A stretch of DNA of 64,000 nucleotides, from positions 18,891 to 82,890 of the forward strand of contig NZ_JAUSKL010000046.1 of the NCBI RefSeq assembly GCF_030646925.1, in the 5' to 3' direction. The notes under the pieces are model-generated. The model worked only from the letters and a program-made list of their open reading frames with translations, searched no databases and was not told the DNA's origin. Numbering within the stretch: the stretch's first letter is position 1; the number at the start of each line of letters is the position of its first letter. The stretch comes from Candidatus Binatus sp. (GTDB lineage Bacteria > Desulfobacterota > Binatia > Binatales > Binataceae). Of the stretch, positions 1 to 7,310 are shown one piece after another. The translations under genes and the position numbers were made by a program.

Positions 1-411
1 TTGCTCGACCATTTCGCCGACTAGTTCCGCGCGCGCTTTCTTGATGTCCATCAGATGATGCGTGCGAGCCTGCGCGATCTCATCGGCTGTGTACGGCTTG
101 AAATCAGCGGGCAGACGGTCCGTGCTGAACGATTTCAGGATCCAGTTCATCACTGCGGCGGTGTCGGCGTTATTCAGCGCCGACTGCGATACGCCTGGCA
201 CCGAGATCAAATACTCGCGGCCACCTTTCACCCGCAGAAAATCGGCCGCGTCGCGCAGCGGCGGCGCGGTGCCGGGAATTCCCTCGCCGTGCGGACGATG
301 GCATCCCCAGCAATTCAGCATATAGAGCTGCTCGGGAGGTTCCGCGAGTGCGAACGTCGGCGCGAGCGCGAGCATCACGACGACGACGATCATCGCGCGC
401 CGGCGCGTCAT
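1..411 (-). CDS. Cytochrome c, single haem (partial, runs off window start)
   Basis: Reading leftward from ATG at 411, 137 codons stay open to base 1, so the C-terminus lies outside the window. The product has a signal peptide (RRR then a hydrophobic run, cleavage probably after LALA near residue 23) and one haem motif CWGCH at residues 34-38. It resembles the next gene over its whole length (YxxxCxxCH, EGIPG, PPL, DRLPADF), so the two are tandem paralogs. The stretch that holds the NGLMPPF-type axial methionine in the paralog is missing: ALNNADTAAVMNW replaces it. The start overlaps the upstream stop (ATGA). As the last visible gene of a mau operon, a periplasmic electron-transfer role is inferred. 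It might also be longer than an ordinary cytochrome c. Confidence 0.85.
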   Translation of the reverse strand, partial: MTRRRAMIVVVVMLALAPTFALAEPPEQLYMLNCWGCHRPHGEGIPGTAPPLRDAADFLRVKGGREYLISVPGVSQSALNNADTAAVMNWILKSFSTDRLPADFKPYTADEIAQARTHHLMDIKKARAELVGEMVEQ

Positions 412-923
412 GGCGCGGCCCCATCGACAGGATGCGCCTTTTTCAGCTCATTCATCAGCGACTCGCGGAGGCGCGGAAGCTCGGTGGACGAATCCGGCGT
501 GGCGCGCGCCTGTTTAACTTCTTCCGCAGCGATCGGCGTGAAGTCCTTCGGCAATTTATCCGCGTTGAATTTGGTCAGCACGTAGTTCAACACGTCGGCG
601 ATCTCGGCGTCGGGCAACTGCGCGAACGGCGGCATCAGGCCATTGTAAACGATTCCATCCACATCGACCGGTCCGGTCATGCCGCTGAGCGCAACCTGGA
701 TCAGGTACCGGCGTCCTTGCTTGAGCTTCAGGTCGGCGCCGATCGAGTTTGCCAGCGGCGGATACATCCCCGGCACGCCCTCCGCGTTCAGCTGATGACA
801 GATCACGCATCGCGCAATGTAAACGTCGGACTCGGCCGCACGACAGGTTGGCGCGAAGAGAATCAGGATCGCGGGAATCGAAAGTACTGCTCCGAGCCTC
901 AACGCCTCATTTGACTCCGACAA
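408..923 (-). CDS. Cytochrome c, single haem, of the mau operon
   Basis: A 171-residue exported cytochrome c. Residues about 8-30 form a signal peptide ending near CRAA; CVICH at 39-43 binds haem; Met97 in NGLMPPF is the expected sixth ligand, followed by the usual C-terminal helix (AEIADVLNYVL). The gene overlaps mauA by 17 bases and the next cytochrome by 4 bases, so translation is probably coupled. In well-studied mau operons the gene after mauA is mauC, coding for the copper protein amicyanin. Here a haem protein stands in that place, which suggests that it takes electrons from the TTQ enzyme. That role is inferred from position only. Confidence 0.88.
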   Translation of the reverse strand: MSESNEALRLGAVLSIPAILILFAPTCRAAESDVYIARCVICHQLNAEGVPGMYPPLANSIGADLKLKQGRRYLIQVALSGMTGPVDVDGIVYNGLMPPFAQLPDAEIADVLNYVLTKFNADKLPKDFTPIAAEEVKQARATPDSSTELPRLRESLMNELKKAHPVDGAAP

Positions 924-1410
924 TTTCCGCGGTCGAGCAATGATAGACCATCGTCGGCGCGCCGAAGCACCAGATCAGATCGCTGTCGAGTTGCGGACGA
1001 TAGAGCGGCATCTCGCTGATCGTGTTGGCGCAGAGGCATCGCCCGCACGACGTTTTCCCGCAGCAGTCGCGATAGCTGACGATGTAATCGCGGCCGTCGG
1101 ACGGATGGCGGCAGGTGCCGACCCACGAAGTTGGCGAGGGAGTCGCGCCGGGCGGGCAATCATGCGAGCCGCCGCCGCAGCAAGTGCATAGAAATCCATC
1201 GATGGCGCAATATTTCCAATAGTCACACGTCGTGTCGTCCTCGGGGTTGCCTTTGGTATCTTCGGCGCGCGCGGTGGCGGCGACGCGATCGATTGGCAGC
1301 AGCGGCAGCATCGACGCGCCGAGCAGCATCCGGCCGAGGTAACTCAGAAAACTGCGGCGCGAACTGCGCTGCGCGACGGCGCGAGCCAGGTTCTCGAAAA
1401 TCTTATCCAT
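907..1410 (-). CDS. mauA: Methylamine dehydrogenase light (beta) chain, TTQ subunit
   Basis: Small subunit of periplasmic methylamine dehydrogenase, which converts methylamine to formaldehyde and ammonia. The 167-residue product begins at ATG 1410 with a Tat-type leader (SRRSFLSYLG at residues 17-26) and a hydrophobic stretch. The mature part carries the family pattern CDYW, then TSWVGTC, YRDCCG and LIWCFG. Trp96 and Trp147, 51 residues apart, match the two tryptophans that crosslink into tryptophan tryptophylquinone. Fourteen cysteines follow the leader against the twelve (six disulfides) of classical MauA; Cys78 and Cys122 look like the extra pair. The 5' end overlaps mauD by 8 bases. A longer reading frame upstream to 1467 is rejected because the Tat leader starts at 1410. 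Confidence 0.96.
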   Translation of the reverse strand: MDKIFENLARAVAQRSSRRSFLSYLGRMLLGASMLPLLPIDRVAATARAEDTKGNPEDDTTCDYWKYCAIDGFLCTCCGGGSHDCPPGATPSPTSWVGTCRHPSDGRDYIVSYRDCCGKTSCGRCLCANTISEMPLYRPQLDSDLIWCFGAPTMVYHCSTAEIVGVK

Positions 1411-2065
1411 GATGCTGGTTGCCCTTCTCTCCGTTGGCGATCGCGGCCGCTGGCTCCATAGAATCATGCGGATGCAGATTCTTCAGATACTCCTGAATCG
1501 AGCCGATTCCCATCTGCTTCGCCGCCACGATGCTCTCGAGATGCTCGCGCGTATTGACTAATCCTTTGGCCCGCACGATTCCCTCGTGATCGATCAACAC
1601 TGCATACGGAAGTTTACTCACTCGGTAGGTCATTCCAAGCTCAGACGATAGTACAAATGAGTATTGCCCAAGTTGGTATTTGCGGATGAATCCTTCCTGC
1701 TCAGACGGTTCGCCGTCGCTGGTGAAAATCAGATCGAGCCATTGCGATTCGGCGGCGACAACCGACTTGACGATCGGCAGAAGTTTTTTGCAAACCGGGC
1801 AGGTCGGCGAGACGAACATCAGGAGGCTGCTCCGCAGGTCGTCGCGCGGCGCGCCGAGAGTGAGCGGTTGATGCGCAAGATCGGTCAACTCGAAGACCGG
1901 CGAGCGGTCGCCAACTTTGGGGCCTTTGTCCATCGTGAGCGCGCCCATCGGCGCGATTCGTTCGTGCAGCACGCCGATTTGCCGAATCAACGCGAGCACG
2001 ACCGCTGACAGCGCCAGCACTGCGATCCACAACACGACATGCGAGATGACGAGCGCGTCATGCAT
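1403..2065 (-). CDS. mauD: Methylamine dehydrogenase accessory protein MauD
   Basis: Membrane-anchored thioredoxin-fold protein needed in known systems for stable MauA, probably by helping its disulfides to form. From ATG 2065 the 220-residue product has one N-terminal membrane helix (residues about 8-28) and then a periplasmic thioredoxin-like domain with the active site SPTCPVCKK (Cys89 and Cys92). LPYAVLIDHEGIVRAKG is the usual strand and turn near the end of that fold. The start overlaps mauE (8 bases) and the end overlaps mauA (8 bases). An ORF extending to 2158 is open but lacks a reason to start earlier. The order mauE-mauD-mauA agrees with classical operons. Confidence 0.93.
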   Translation of the reverse strand: MHDALVISHVVLWIAVLALSAVVLALIRQIGVLHERIAPMGALTMDKGPKVGDRSPVFELTDLAHQPLTLGAPRDDLRSSLLMFVSPTCPVCKKLLPIVKSVVAAESQWLDLIFTSDGEPSEQEGFIRKYQLGQYSFVLSSELGMTYRVSKLPYAVLIDHEGIVRAKGLVNTREHLESIVAAKQMGIGSIQEYLKNLHPHDSMEPAAAIANGEKGNQHHG

Positions 2066-2606
2066 CGGCGATCTCCAGGGCGCGCAGATGCGGCGCGTTG
2101 GCAACCAGATAATTCGCCGCCGAGTACAACACCGCGAGAGTCGCTGCGGCAAAAGCAATCGTTGCGATATCGAGCGGCGCGAGCGGTCGCTCCGTAGCAG
2201 GCAGCATCACGATCGCGAGCATCGCGATCATTGCGGCATTGCGCGCGGGCAGCCACCAACTCAGTTGTTGCCGAAGCGCCGGCCCGAAGCATCCGCAATC
2301 GATATTGCGGCGGCCGCGCAGCAGGTTGATCGCGATCGACGCGGTGAAAACGATCAGCAGCATCGAGAGCAGCATCGCGGCGCTACGATGCGTCGCCGGC
2401 AGCATCAAGCCGATTGCGCCGGCGATTTCCGCGATCGGCACTGCGCCTGCGACCAGTCCTGAAATCTGCTCTGGGACGATTCGATAGTTCTCGACTGCGC
2501 CGTGAAATTCATTCAAGTCGATCAATTTCATTACGGCCGACGCCACGAAGATCAGCGCGAGCGCCACGGAAATCGTCCAGTCGATTGTCGGATCGATCGC
2601 GATCAT
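2058..2606 (-). CDS. mauE: Methylamine utilisation membrane protein MauE
   Basis: Integral membrane protein of 182 residues with about four to five hydrophobic helices (roughly 12-30, 50-70, 76-98, 120-140, 145-165). A Cys pair, DCGCFGP (Cys104 and Cys106), follows the third helix, as in MauE/DoxX-like redox proteins that work with MauD. In methylotrophs MauE and MauD are both needed for accumulation of the light chain, which is rich in disulfides. It lies 25 bases downstream of mauB and overlaps mauD by 8 bases, so it belongs to the same transcript. Confidence 0.9.
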   Translation of the reverse strand: MIAIDPTIDWTISVALALIFVASAVMKLIDLNEFHGAVENYRIVPEQISGLVAGAVPIAEIAGAIGLMLPATHRSAAMLLSMLLIVFTASIAINLLRGRRNIDCGCFGPALRQQLSWWLPARNAAMIAMLAIVMLPATERPLAPLDIATIAFAAATLAVLYSAANYLVANAPHLRALEIADA

Positions 2607-2631
2607 TGCGATGCCACCATGTCGCGCGAGA

Positions 2632-3765
2632 CTACGGCCCGTACGCGAGGAACGGCGTGCCGAGCTGATTCACGACGCCCAAAAATTTGCCATCCGACGC
2701 CGTGTATTCCTCCATCTGCGCTTCTTTTAACGCCAGCGCGTAAACGATCGGGTCTTCGTCCTGGCTTGCGTAGATCGAGTAGGCCGGAGTTTTCAGCGCG
2801 ATCCGGCTGACACGAGTTTTTTTGGCCGCGTCGAAAACCCAGACTTCGTTCCCCGACTGTTTATGCGTCCATTCACCGCCCTGATGCATCAGCACGAAAA
2901 TGAGTCCTTTCTTTTCGTTCGCCGCGATCGTCTGCCATCCGCCGGGCCGCCATCCGCTGTCTGTCTCGCCCAGCACCGACCATTCAGGCTCCGCGACCGC
3001 CTCCGCGCCCGACAGATCGAGCACGTGAATCGCGCCGTGATACGAATCGAAATACGCTTTGGTTCCGATCACCGCCGGCTGATCGAACACTGGATCCTTA
3101 TTCGGATCGAAGTAGGGCTTGCCCTGCTTTTTTTCCTTGGCGGCGCCGTTGTCGTCGAGCGTAACGATCATGATCGATCCGTCGGCACACATCGAAGAGA
3201 ACTGGCGATTGGAGGGCGCGAGCACCTGCACGCATCCGGGCGTATCGATCTCGCCGACGAATTTGCGCGCCTTCAAATCGACCACGCTCACCGACGTGGC
3301 GGGCGTCATGTTCGCGACCAGGAGAAAGCGGCCGTCCGGCGTGACGGCGGTAGTGTCGCGCTTCGGCACGATCAGAATTCGCTTGGGCGGAATCTCAACC
3401 TCGGCCTGGAAATTGAGCGTTTTCGCATCGAAGATCGTGACGACGTCGGTGCGCGTGCCGCGCCATGCGCGCGAGTAGTAGGTATCGATCATGTACATCT
3501 CGCGATGGTCCGGCGAAATTTCGAAGTTGCTCAGGTAGCCGCCGCTCAACTGGCCGAGCATCTTGCGCGTGCTGCCGTCGATGATGTCAAGTTTCGCGAC
3601 GGTCGTGGTCGGAAAGCCGGCGTCGAGCACGAACACCCATTTCGGCTCCGGCTCGGGCAGAACTTTGGTCGTCATCTCGTCGGGCGGCAATTGCGCGCGC
3701 GCGGGCGCGATGAAAGTTGGAATCGCGAGAAACAGCGCCAGCACGATGCTCGATGCTTTAATCAT
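2632..3765 (-). CDS. mauB: Methylamine dehydrogenase heavy (alpha) chain
   Basis: Large beta-propeller subunit of methylamine dehydrogenase. The product from ATG 3765 is 377 residues with a Sec-type signal peptide (MIKASSIVLALFLAIP.., ending near APARA). The mature part shows propeller-blade repeats such as VFVLDAGFP, YLSNFEISPDHREMYMIDTYYSR, VTPDGRFLLVANM and GEWTHKQSGNEVWVFD, all typical of this family. An alternative ATG at 3795 would add ten residues before the signal peptide and is less likely. It is the first gene of the visible operon; a promoter-like sequence lies at 3794-3820. It pairs with MauA into the usual heterotetramer. Confidence 0.95.
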   Translation of the reverse strand: MIKASSIVLALFLAIPTFIAPARAQLPPDEMTTKVLPEPEPKWVFVLDAGFPTTTVAKLDIIDGSTRKMLGQLSGGYLSNFEISPDHREMYMIDTYYSRAWRGTRTDVVTIFDAKTLNFQAEVEIPPKRILIVPKRDTTAVTPDGRFLLVANMTPATSVSVVDLKARKFVGEIDTPGCVQVLAPSNRQFSSMCADGSIMIVTLDDNGAAKEKKQGKPYFDPNKDPVFDQPAVIGTKAYFDSYHGAIHVLDLSGAEAVAEPEWSVLGETDSGWRPGGWQTIAANEKKGLIFVLMHQGGEWTHKQSGNEVWVFDAAKKTRVSRIALKTPAYSIYASQDEDPIVYALALKEAQMEEYTASDGKFLGVVNQLGTPFLAYGP

Positions 3766-3793
3766 AAGAAGTCGGCCCTTCGGTTGAACCTGC

Positions 3794-3820
3794 ATAATAT
3801 GCGCGGTCGCGCACGGTCAA
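3794..3820 (-). promoter_or_regulatory. Possible sigma70-type promoter of the mau operon
   Basis: On the minus strand TTGACC (3815-3820) is followed by TATTAT (3794-3799) with a 15-base spacer; reading TTATGC as the -10 element would give a 17-base spacer. The element lies about 30 bases before the mauB start codon. Found by eye; only modest support. Confidence 0.35.
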
Positions 3821-3837
3821 GGCAAAGTCCTCGCCGG

Positions 3838-3868
3838 AAAAAATTGAGGCAGGCGAAATGCTTGCCTC
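3838..3868 (-). terminator. Rho-independent terminator after the DUF4097 gene
   Basis: On the minus strand a 9-bp stem (GAGGCAAGC with GCCTGCCTC, one G-T pair, 5-base loop, 3846-3868) is followed by AATTTTTT (3838-3845). It sits 28 bases past the stop codon of the leftward gene ending at 3896 and separates that unit from the mau operon. Confidence 0.75.
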
Positions 3869-3895
3869 GTGCGAATTGTCCGGCGATCGCGCGGC

Positions 3896-5596
3896 TCAGC
3901 GATGCGCGTCGGTACCGCGCGACACTTCCATCCAGGCCTTGATCAGATCGTCGGCTTCGTCGGGCTCGAGTCGGCCTTCCTTGACCGCGGCGAGGATGTC
4001 CATGATCGCGTCTTCGCTCTTTAGTTTCTCAGTCGCGCCGGGCCTCGCCGACGCCGATGCGGATTTTTCTTCGGCCGCTTTGGACGCAGCGGGCGATTTC
4101 GGCGATTCGTCCTCGCCGCTCGACCATCGCTCGCGCGCCGCGGTGCGGATCGTATCGCGCATCTCGCGCGCCGCCGCACGGACCCGATCGCGCATCTCGC
4201 CCCGCGCCTCGCGCGTACCGCCTCGGACGGCTTGCGAAACCAGTTCGCCGATTTCCTTGCCGAGCCGCGACAATTTTTCGCCTGCGTCGGCGGGTACGGA
4301 TTTCTCGATCTCGCCGAATGCGCGCTCGACTTCGCGCAGTCCCTGCGACACGCTGCGTTTGACGTCGCGAATGATTCCAGTCGGCAGCGGGCCGGTGTCC
4401 GCGACGAATTTGCCCGCCGCGTCCATCACGGTGCGCACGAAAGCGGGAACGTCCTCGCCGATTTCGCGCGCCAACTCTTCGAACGGCGCGCCGAAAGCGC
4501 GGCCGAAGCCGCGATCGCCGCGGCCGTGGAAATCACGCTCGCGCGATCCGGCCATCGCGACGATGATGTCGGCGACCTTGGTTTCGATTGTGAGTTTCAA
4601 GCGGCCACCCTCGGCGTTTTCAGCACTCGCGATTTCGGGTCCGATCGTCCCGTGCACGTGATTGCGGCCGCGCCATTTGAATTGCGCGTCGTCGATTCCA
4701 TAGGTGCGGATGCGCCCCCATCCGGACGCCGCGTCGAATTCGATCGACGACTTGTCATCCACATCGACGCTGACTCGCCCGCGGCTTCTGATGCTCCACG
4801 ATTTGCCCGCGGGATACGGACCGCTCAGATCGATCGCGCCGCCAACTTCTTCGAGCGTGAGTGCGCCGCCGACTTTTCCGATTCGCACATTGCCGCCGAC
4901 GAATCCGACGCCGACTTCCCCGCCGACGCCATCGACTGCGAGCTTGCCGCCGATTTTGCCGGCCCGGAGCGCGCCGCTCAGACTCTGCGCGCGGAGTTTT
5001 CCGCCGACGACGCCGGCTTCGACCTCGGTCGCGGTTTCGACTTCGAGATTTCCACCGACCAGCCGCGAGATGAACGGTCCGCGGAGTTCATTCAGGCGCA
5101 CGGCGCCGGAGATTTTTTCGATTGCGATTTCGCCCTCGACGCCGCGGCAGTAAAAATCGCCGGCGACGCCCCTCAGACTGATCGAGCGCGAGGATTCCAC
5201 GTTCAGCGAGCCGCTGATTTTGCGGCCCTCGACGCTGCCGGATTCCTTGAGCGAGAAATTGCCGGCCACCGAGTCGCGAATCGTGACAGCGCCGATTCGC
5301 CGCGCGTGAAAATTGCCGCGCACGCGGGTGAGAAACAGCGGCGCCGCGAAATCCGACGCGTCCAGATTGCCCGCGACATCCTCGACGTCGATCGCGACGC
5401 CGGGCGGAATCGATATGGTCGCGTTTGAGCGCGTCGAGATCTCGACGACGTTCGCATTGCGGATGATCTCGGGCGCATCACTGGAATCGACTATAACTTT
5501 GCCCGATTCGGACGACTCCGCGCCGCGCAGTTTCAAATTTCCATCGACGCGAACCACGCGGATCGATTCGACGCCTTCAAGAATCGTTTCTGCCAT
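3896..5596 (-). CDS. DUF4097-type beta-helix protein with C-terminal SHOCT-like motif
   Basis: A 566-residue protein without signal peptide or membrane helix, so probably cytoplasmic. Residues about 60-280 consist of short repeats of the form V-x-G-x-h (VAGNL, VRGNF, VAGDF, VGGNL, VGGKL, IGGKL, VGGEV, VGGNV, VGGAL), which predict a parallel beta-helix as in DUF4097 or bactofilin-like proteins. The middle is charged and helical (about 370-480), followed by a Ser/Ala/Lys-rich linker. The C-terminus holds MDILAAVKEGRLEPDEADDLI, like the short motif at the end of the neighbouring DUF2089 protein. It is 29 bases downstream of that regulator. In Firmicutes DUF4097 proteins such as YvlB sit in envelope-stress operons; any such role here is inference. 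Confidence 0.7.
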   Translation of the reverse strand: MAETILEGVESIRVVRVDGNLKLRGAESSESGKVIVDSSDAPEIIRNANVVEISTRSNATISIPPGVAIDVEDVAGNLDASDFAAPLFLTRVRGNFHARRIGAVTIRDSVAGNFSLKESGSVEGRKISGSLNVESSRSISLRGVAGDFYCRGVEGEIAIEKISGAVRLNELRGPFISRLVGGNLEVETATEVEAGVVGGKLRAQSLSGALRAGKIGGKLAVDGVGGEVGVGFVGGNVRIGKVGGALTLEEVGGAIDLSGPYPAGKSWSIRSRGRVSVDVDDKSSIEFDAASGWGRIRTYGIDDAQFKWRGRNHVHGTIGPEIASAENAEGGRLKLTIETKVADIIVAMAGSRERDFHGRGDRGFGRAFGAPFEELAREIGEDVPAFVRTVMDAAGKFVADTGPLPTGIIRDVKRSVSQGLREVERAFGEIEKSVPADAGEKLSRLGKEIGELVSQAVRGGTREARGEMRDRVRAAAREMRDTIRTAARERWSSGEDESPKSPAASKAAEEKSASASARPGATEKLKSEDAIMDILAAVKEGRLEPDEADDLIKAWMEVSRGTDAHR

Positions 5597-5625
5597 GGCT
5601 GTTCCTCCCTCAGTGGCGCGCGCAG

Positions 5626-6024
5626 CTAGTCCTTATCAATGGTGCTTTCGTTCAGCGCGGCCAGCGCTTCCTCGGGCGTGAGTTTGCCCGCCTTCAAATC
5701 GGCCAGCACGGTCCGCCGGCGTGGCGCGGCTTGATCGGGGACATCGTCGCTCGCCGCCTTGCCGGGGTAGCCGAGCGAGCGGATCACGTCGTCGAGGCGC
5801 GCGCGAACCGTGGGATACGAGATGCCGAGTTCGCGTTCGACTTCGCGGATGATGCCGCGGTTCTTGACGAAGACCTCGACGAAATCGATTTGCGCAGGCG
5901 TGAGCTTCAGAAGCGCGGGCATCGCAAAGTCGCCGTCGAGGGTGATCGAGCAGGCGGGGCATCTGAGGCGATTTACCGTGAGGTCGCCGTCGCAAGATGG
6001 ACATTTAAGGATGATTGGCCGCAT
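5626..6024 (-). CDS. DUF2089 family zinc-ribbon/HTH regulator
   Basis: 132 residues from ATG 6024 (an upstream ATG at 6060 is in frame but would precede the zinc ribbon). Two CxxC pairs (CPSC and CPAC, residues about 8-26) form a zinc ribbon; LTPAQIDFVEVFVKNRGIIREVERELGISYPTVRARL is a helix-turn-helix of the kind seen in sigma-70 region 4; the C-terminus has LADLKAGKLTPEEALAAL, a short helical motif shared with the next gene. DUF2089 proteins are thought to be transcription regulators and are often next to DUF4097 genes. Here the two are probably one operon and the regulator may control it. Confidence 0.8.
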   Translation of the reverse strand: MRPIILKCPSCDGDLTVNRLRCPACSITLDGDFAMPALLKLTPAQIDFVEVFVKNRGIIREVERELGISYPTVRARLDDVIRSLGYPGKAASDDVPDQAAPRRRTVLADLKAGKLTPEEALAALNESTIDKD

Positions 6025-6111
6025 TGGTGATATATTGAATCCAGAAATTAAGATTGTCAAGTATTAAATTGATAATCTTAAGTTTTAGGCTTGCGGGGAG
6101 CTTTTCCCGTT

Positions 6112-6142
6112 GAGATCCATCGACTCCGGCAGCCTACGCTCG
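6112..6142 (-). repeat. Dispersed intergenic repeat, family B (copy 1)
   Basis: Reverse complement reads GAGCGTAGGCTGCCGGAGTC and continues GATGGATCTC. It matches copies at 17292-17323 and 54195-54226 with a few changes and lies between two leftward transcription units. See the finding on repeat families. Confidence 0.6.
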
Positions 6143-6191
6143 GGATGACGGAGGATAGCAGCCTCCGCTGGGGAAAATACGTTTGTCTTGC

Positions 6192-7292
6192 TTAGCTTTT
6201 TGGGGGAGCCGGATGCTGCTGGCTCAGGCAATGCACCGAGCCGAGGCCCCATACGAGGTCAGTCGAAGGCACGCCGACGACGCGGCGGCCGGGAAACAAT
6301 CGCGCGAGCGTCGCGGCGGCGACGCTGTCCTGCTGGCAGTCGAAAGTCGGCATCACGATGCCGCCATTCGCGATGTAGAAATTCGCGTACGAGGCGGGCA
6401 GGCGAGTGCCGTCGTAGATGATCGCGGGGGGCATCGGCATCGTCTCGATTTGAAACGGGCGCCCATCCTGATCGGTCATCTGCTTCAGCCGATCGAAGTG
6501 TTCGCGCAGCACGCCGTAATTCTCGTCGGCGGGATCATCCTCGAGCACGGTGACGATCGTGTCGGGCGCGACGAAGCGCGCGAGGTCGTCGATATGCCCG
6601 TCGGTGTCGTCGCCGGCAATCCCGTCGCCGAGCCACAGCACCTTTGCGACACCGAGATAGGTCTTCAGGAAATCTTCGATCTCGGCGCGGGTCAGTTCCG
6701 GATTCCGATTCGGATTGAGCAGGCACGATTCGGTAGTAAGCAACGTGCCCTCGCCGTTGACGTCGATCGAACCGCCTTCGAGGACCATCGGCGCCTCGAT
6801 CATCTCGAAATTGAAACGCGCTCCGAGCTTTTGCGGCACGACGTCGTCGAGATCGAACGCGCCGTATTTCTGGCCCCATGAATTGAATCGCCAGTCGAGC
6901 GCGATTTGATTCGGTCCGGCGCCCGCGTCGTCGACGCGATTTACAAAGATCGGACCGTGATCGCGCGCCCACGAATCATTGGTCGGTATCGCGAAGATTT
7001 CGATGCGCCGCAAAATCGCATCACCATTCCGATCGATGCGCCGCGCCGCGTCCGCAATCATCGCGCGCACGCCGCCGATTTCCGACTCATCCTGTACCAT
7101 CAAACGAATCGCTTCGAAGCTCGCGATCGCGGCGACCATGTGCGCGTAGAGCGGCGGAATCGCGTCGAACTTGCCCGGCCAGGTCTCGACGTTGTGCGGC
7201 CAGACGAGGTAGCAGGCAAGATGCGGCGCCCATTCGGGGGGCATCCGGTACGCGCCAAGCGCGCGGCGATGCTCGGCGGGAATTCGATTCAC
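6192..7292 (-). CDS. aguA: Agmatine deiminase (peptidyl-arginine deiminase family)
   Basis: Hydrolyses agmatine to N-carbamoylputrescine and ammonia in the cytoplasm. The 366-residue length is normal for the family. Motifs in order: MPPEWAPHLACYLVWPHN near the N-terminus, NDSWARDHGPIF, the LEGGSIDVNGEGTLLTTESCLLNPNRNP block, DGHIDDLARFV, and the C-terminal GLGSVHCLSQQ with catalytic Cys355. The 3' end lies in AT-richer intergenic DNA with a dispersed repeat. It follows aguB by 18 bases, so the two consecutive steps of the agmatine route to putrescine are in one operon. Confidence 0.92.
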   Translation of the reverse strand: MNRIPAEHRRALGAYRMPPEWAPHLACYLVWPHNVETWPGKFDAIPPLYAHMVAAIASFEAIRLMVQDESEIGGVRAMIADAARRIDRNGDAILRRIEIFAIPTNDSWARDHGPIFVNRVDDAGAGPNQIALDWRFNSWGQKYGAFDLDDVVPQKLGARFNFEMIEAPMVLEGGSIDVNGEGTLLTTESCLLNPNRNPELTRAEIEDFLKTYLGVAKVLWLGDGIAGDDTDGHIDDLARFVAPDTIVTVLEDDPADENYGVLREHFDRLKQMTDQDGRPFQIETMPMPPAIIYDGTRLPASYANFYIANGGIVMPTFDCQQDSVAAATLARLFPGRRVVGVPSTDLVWGLGSVHCLSQQHPAPPKS

Positions 7293-7310
7293 GGCTTCAC
7301 GGCTGGCGAT

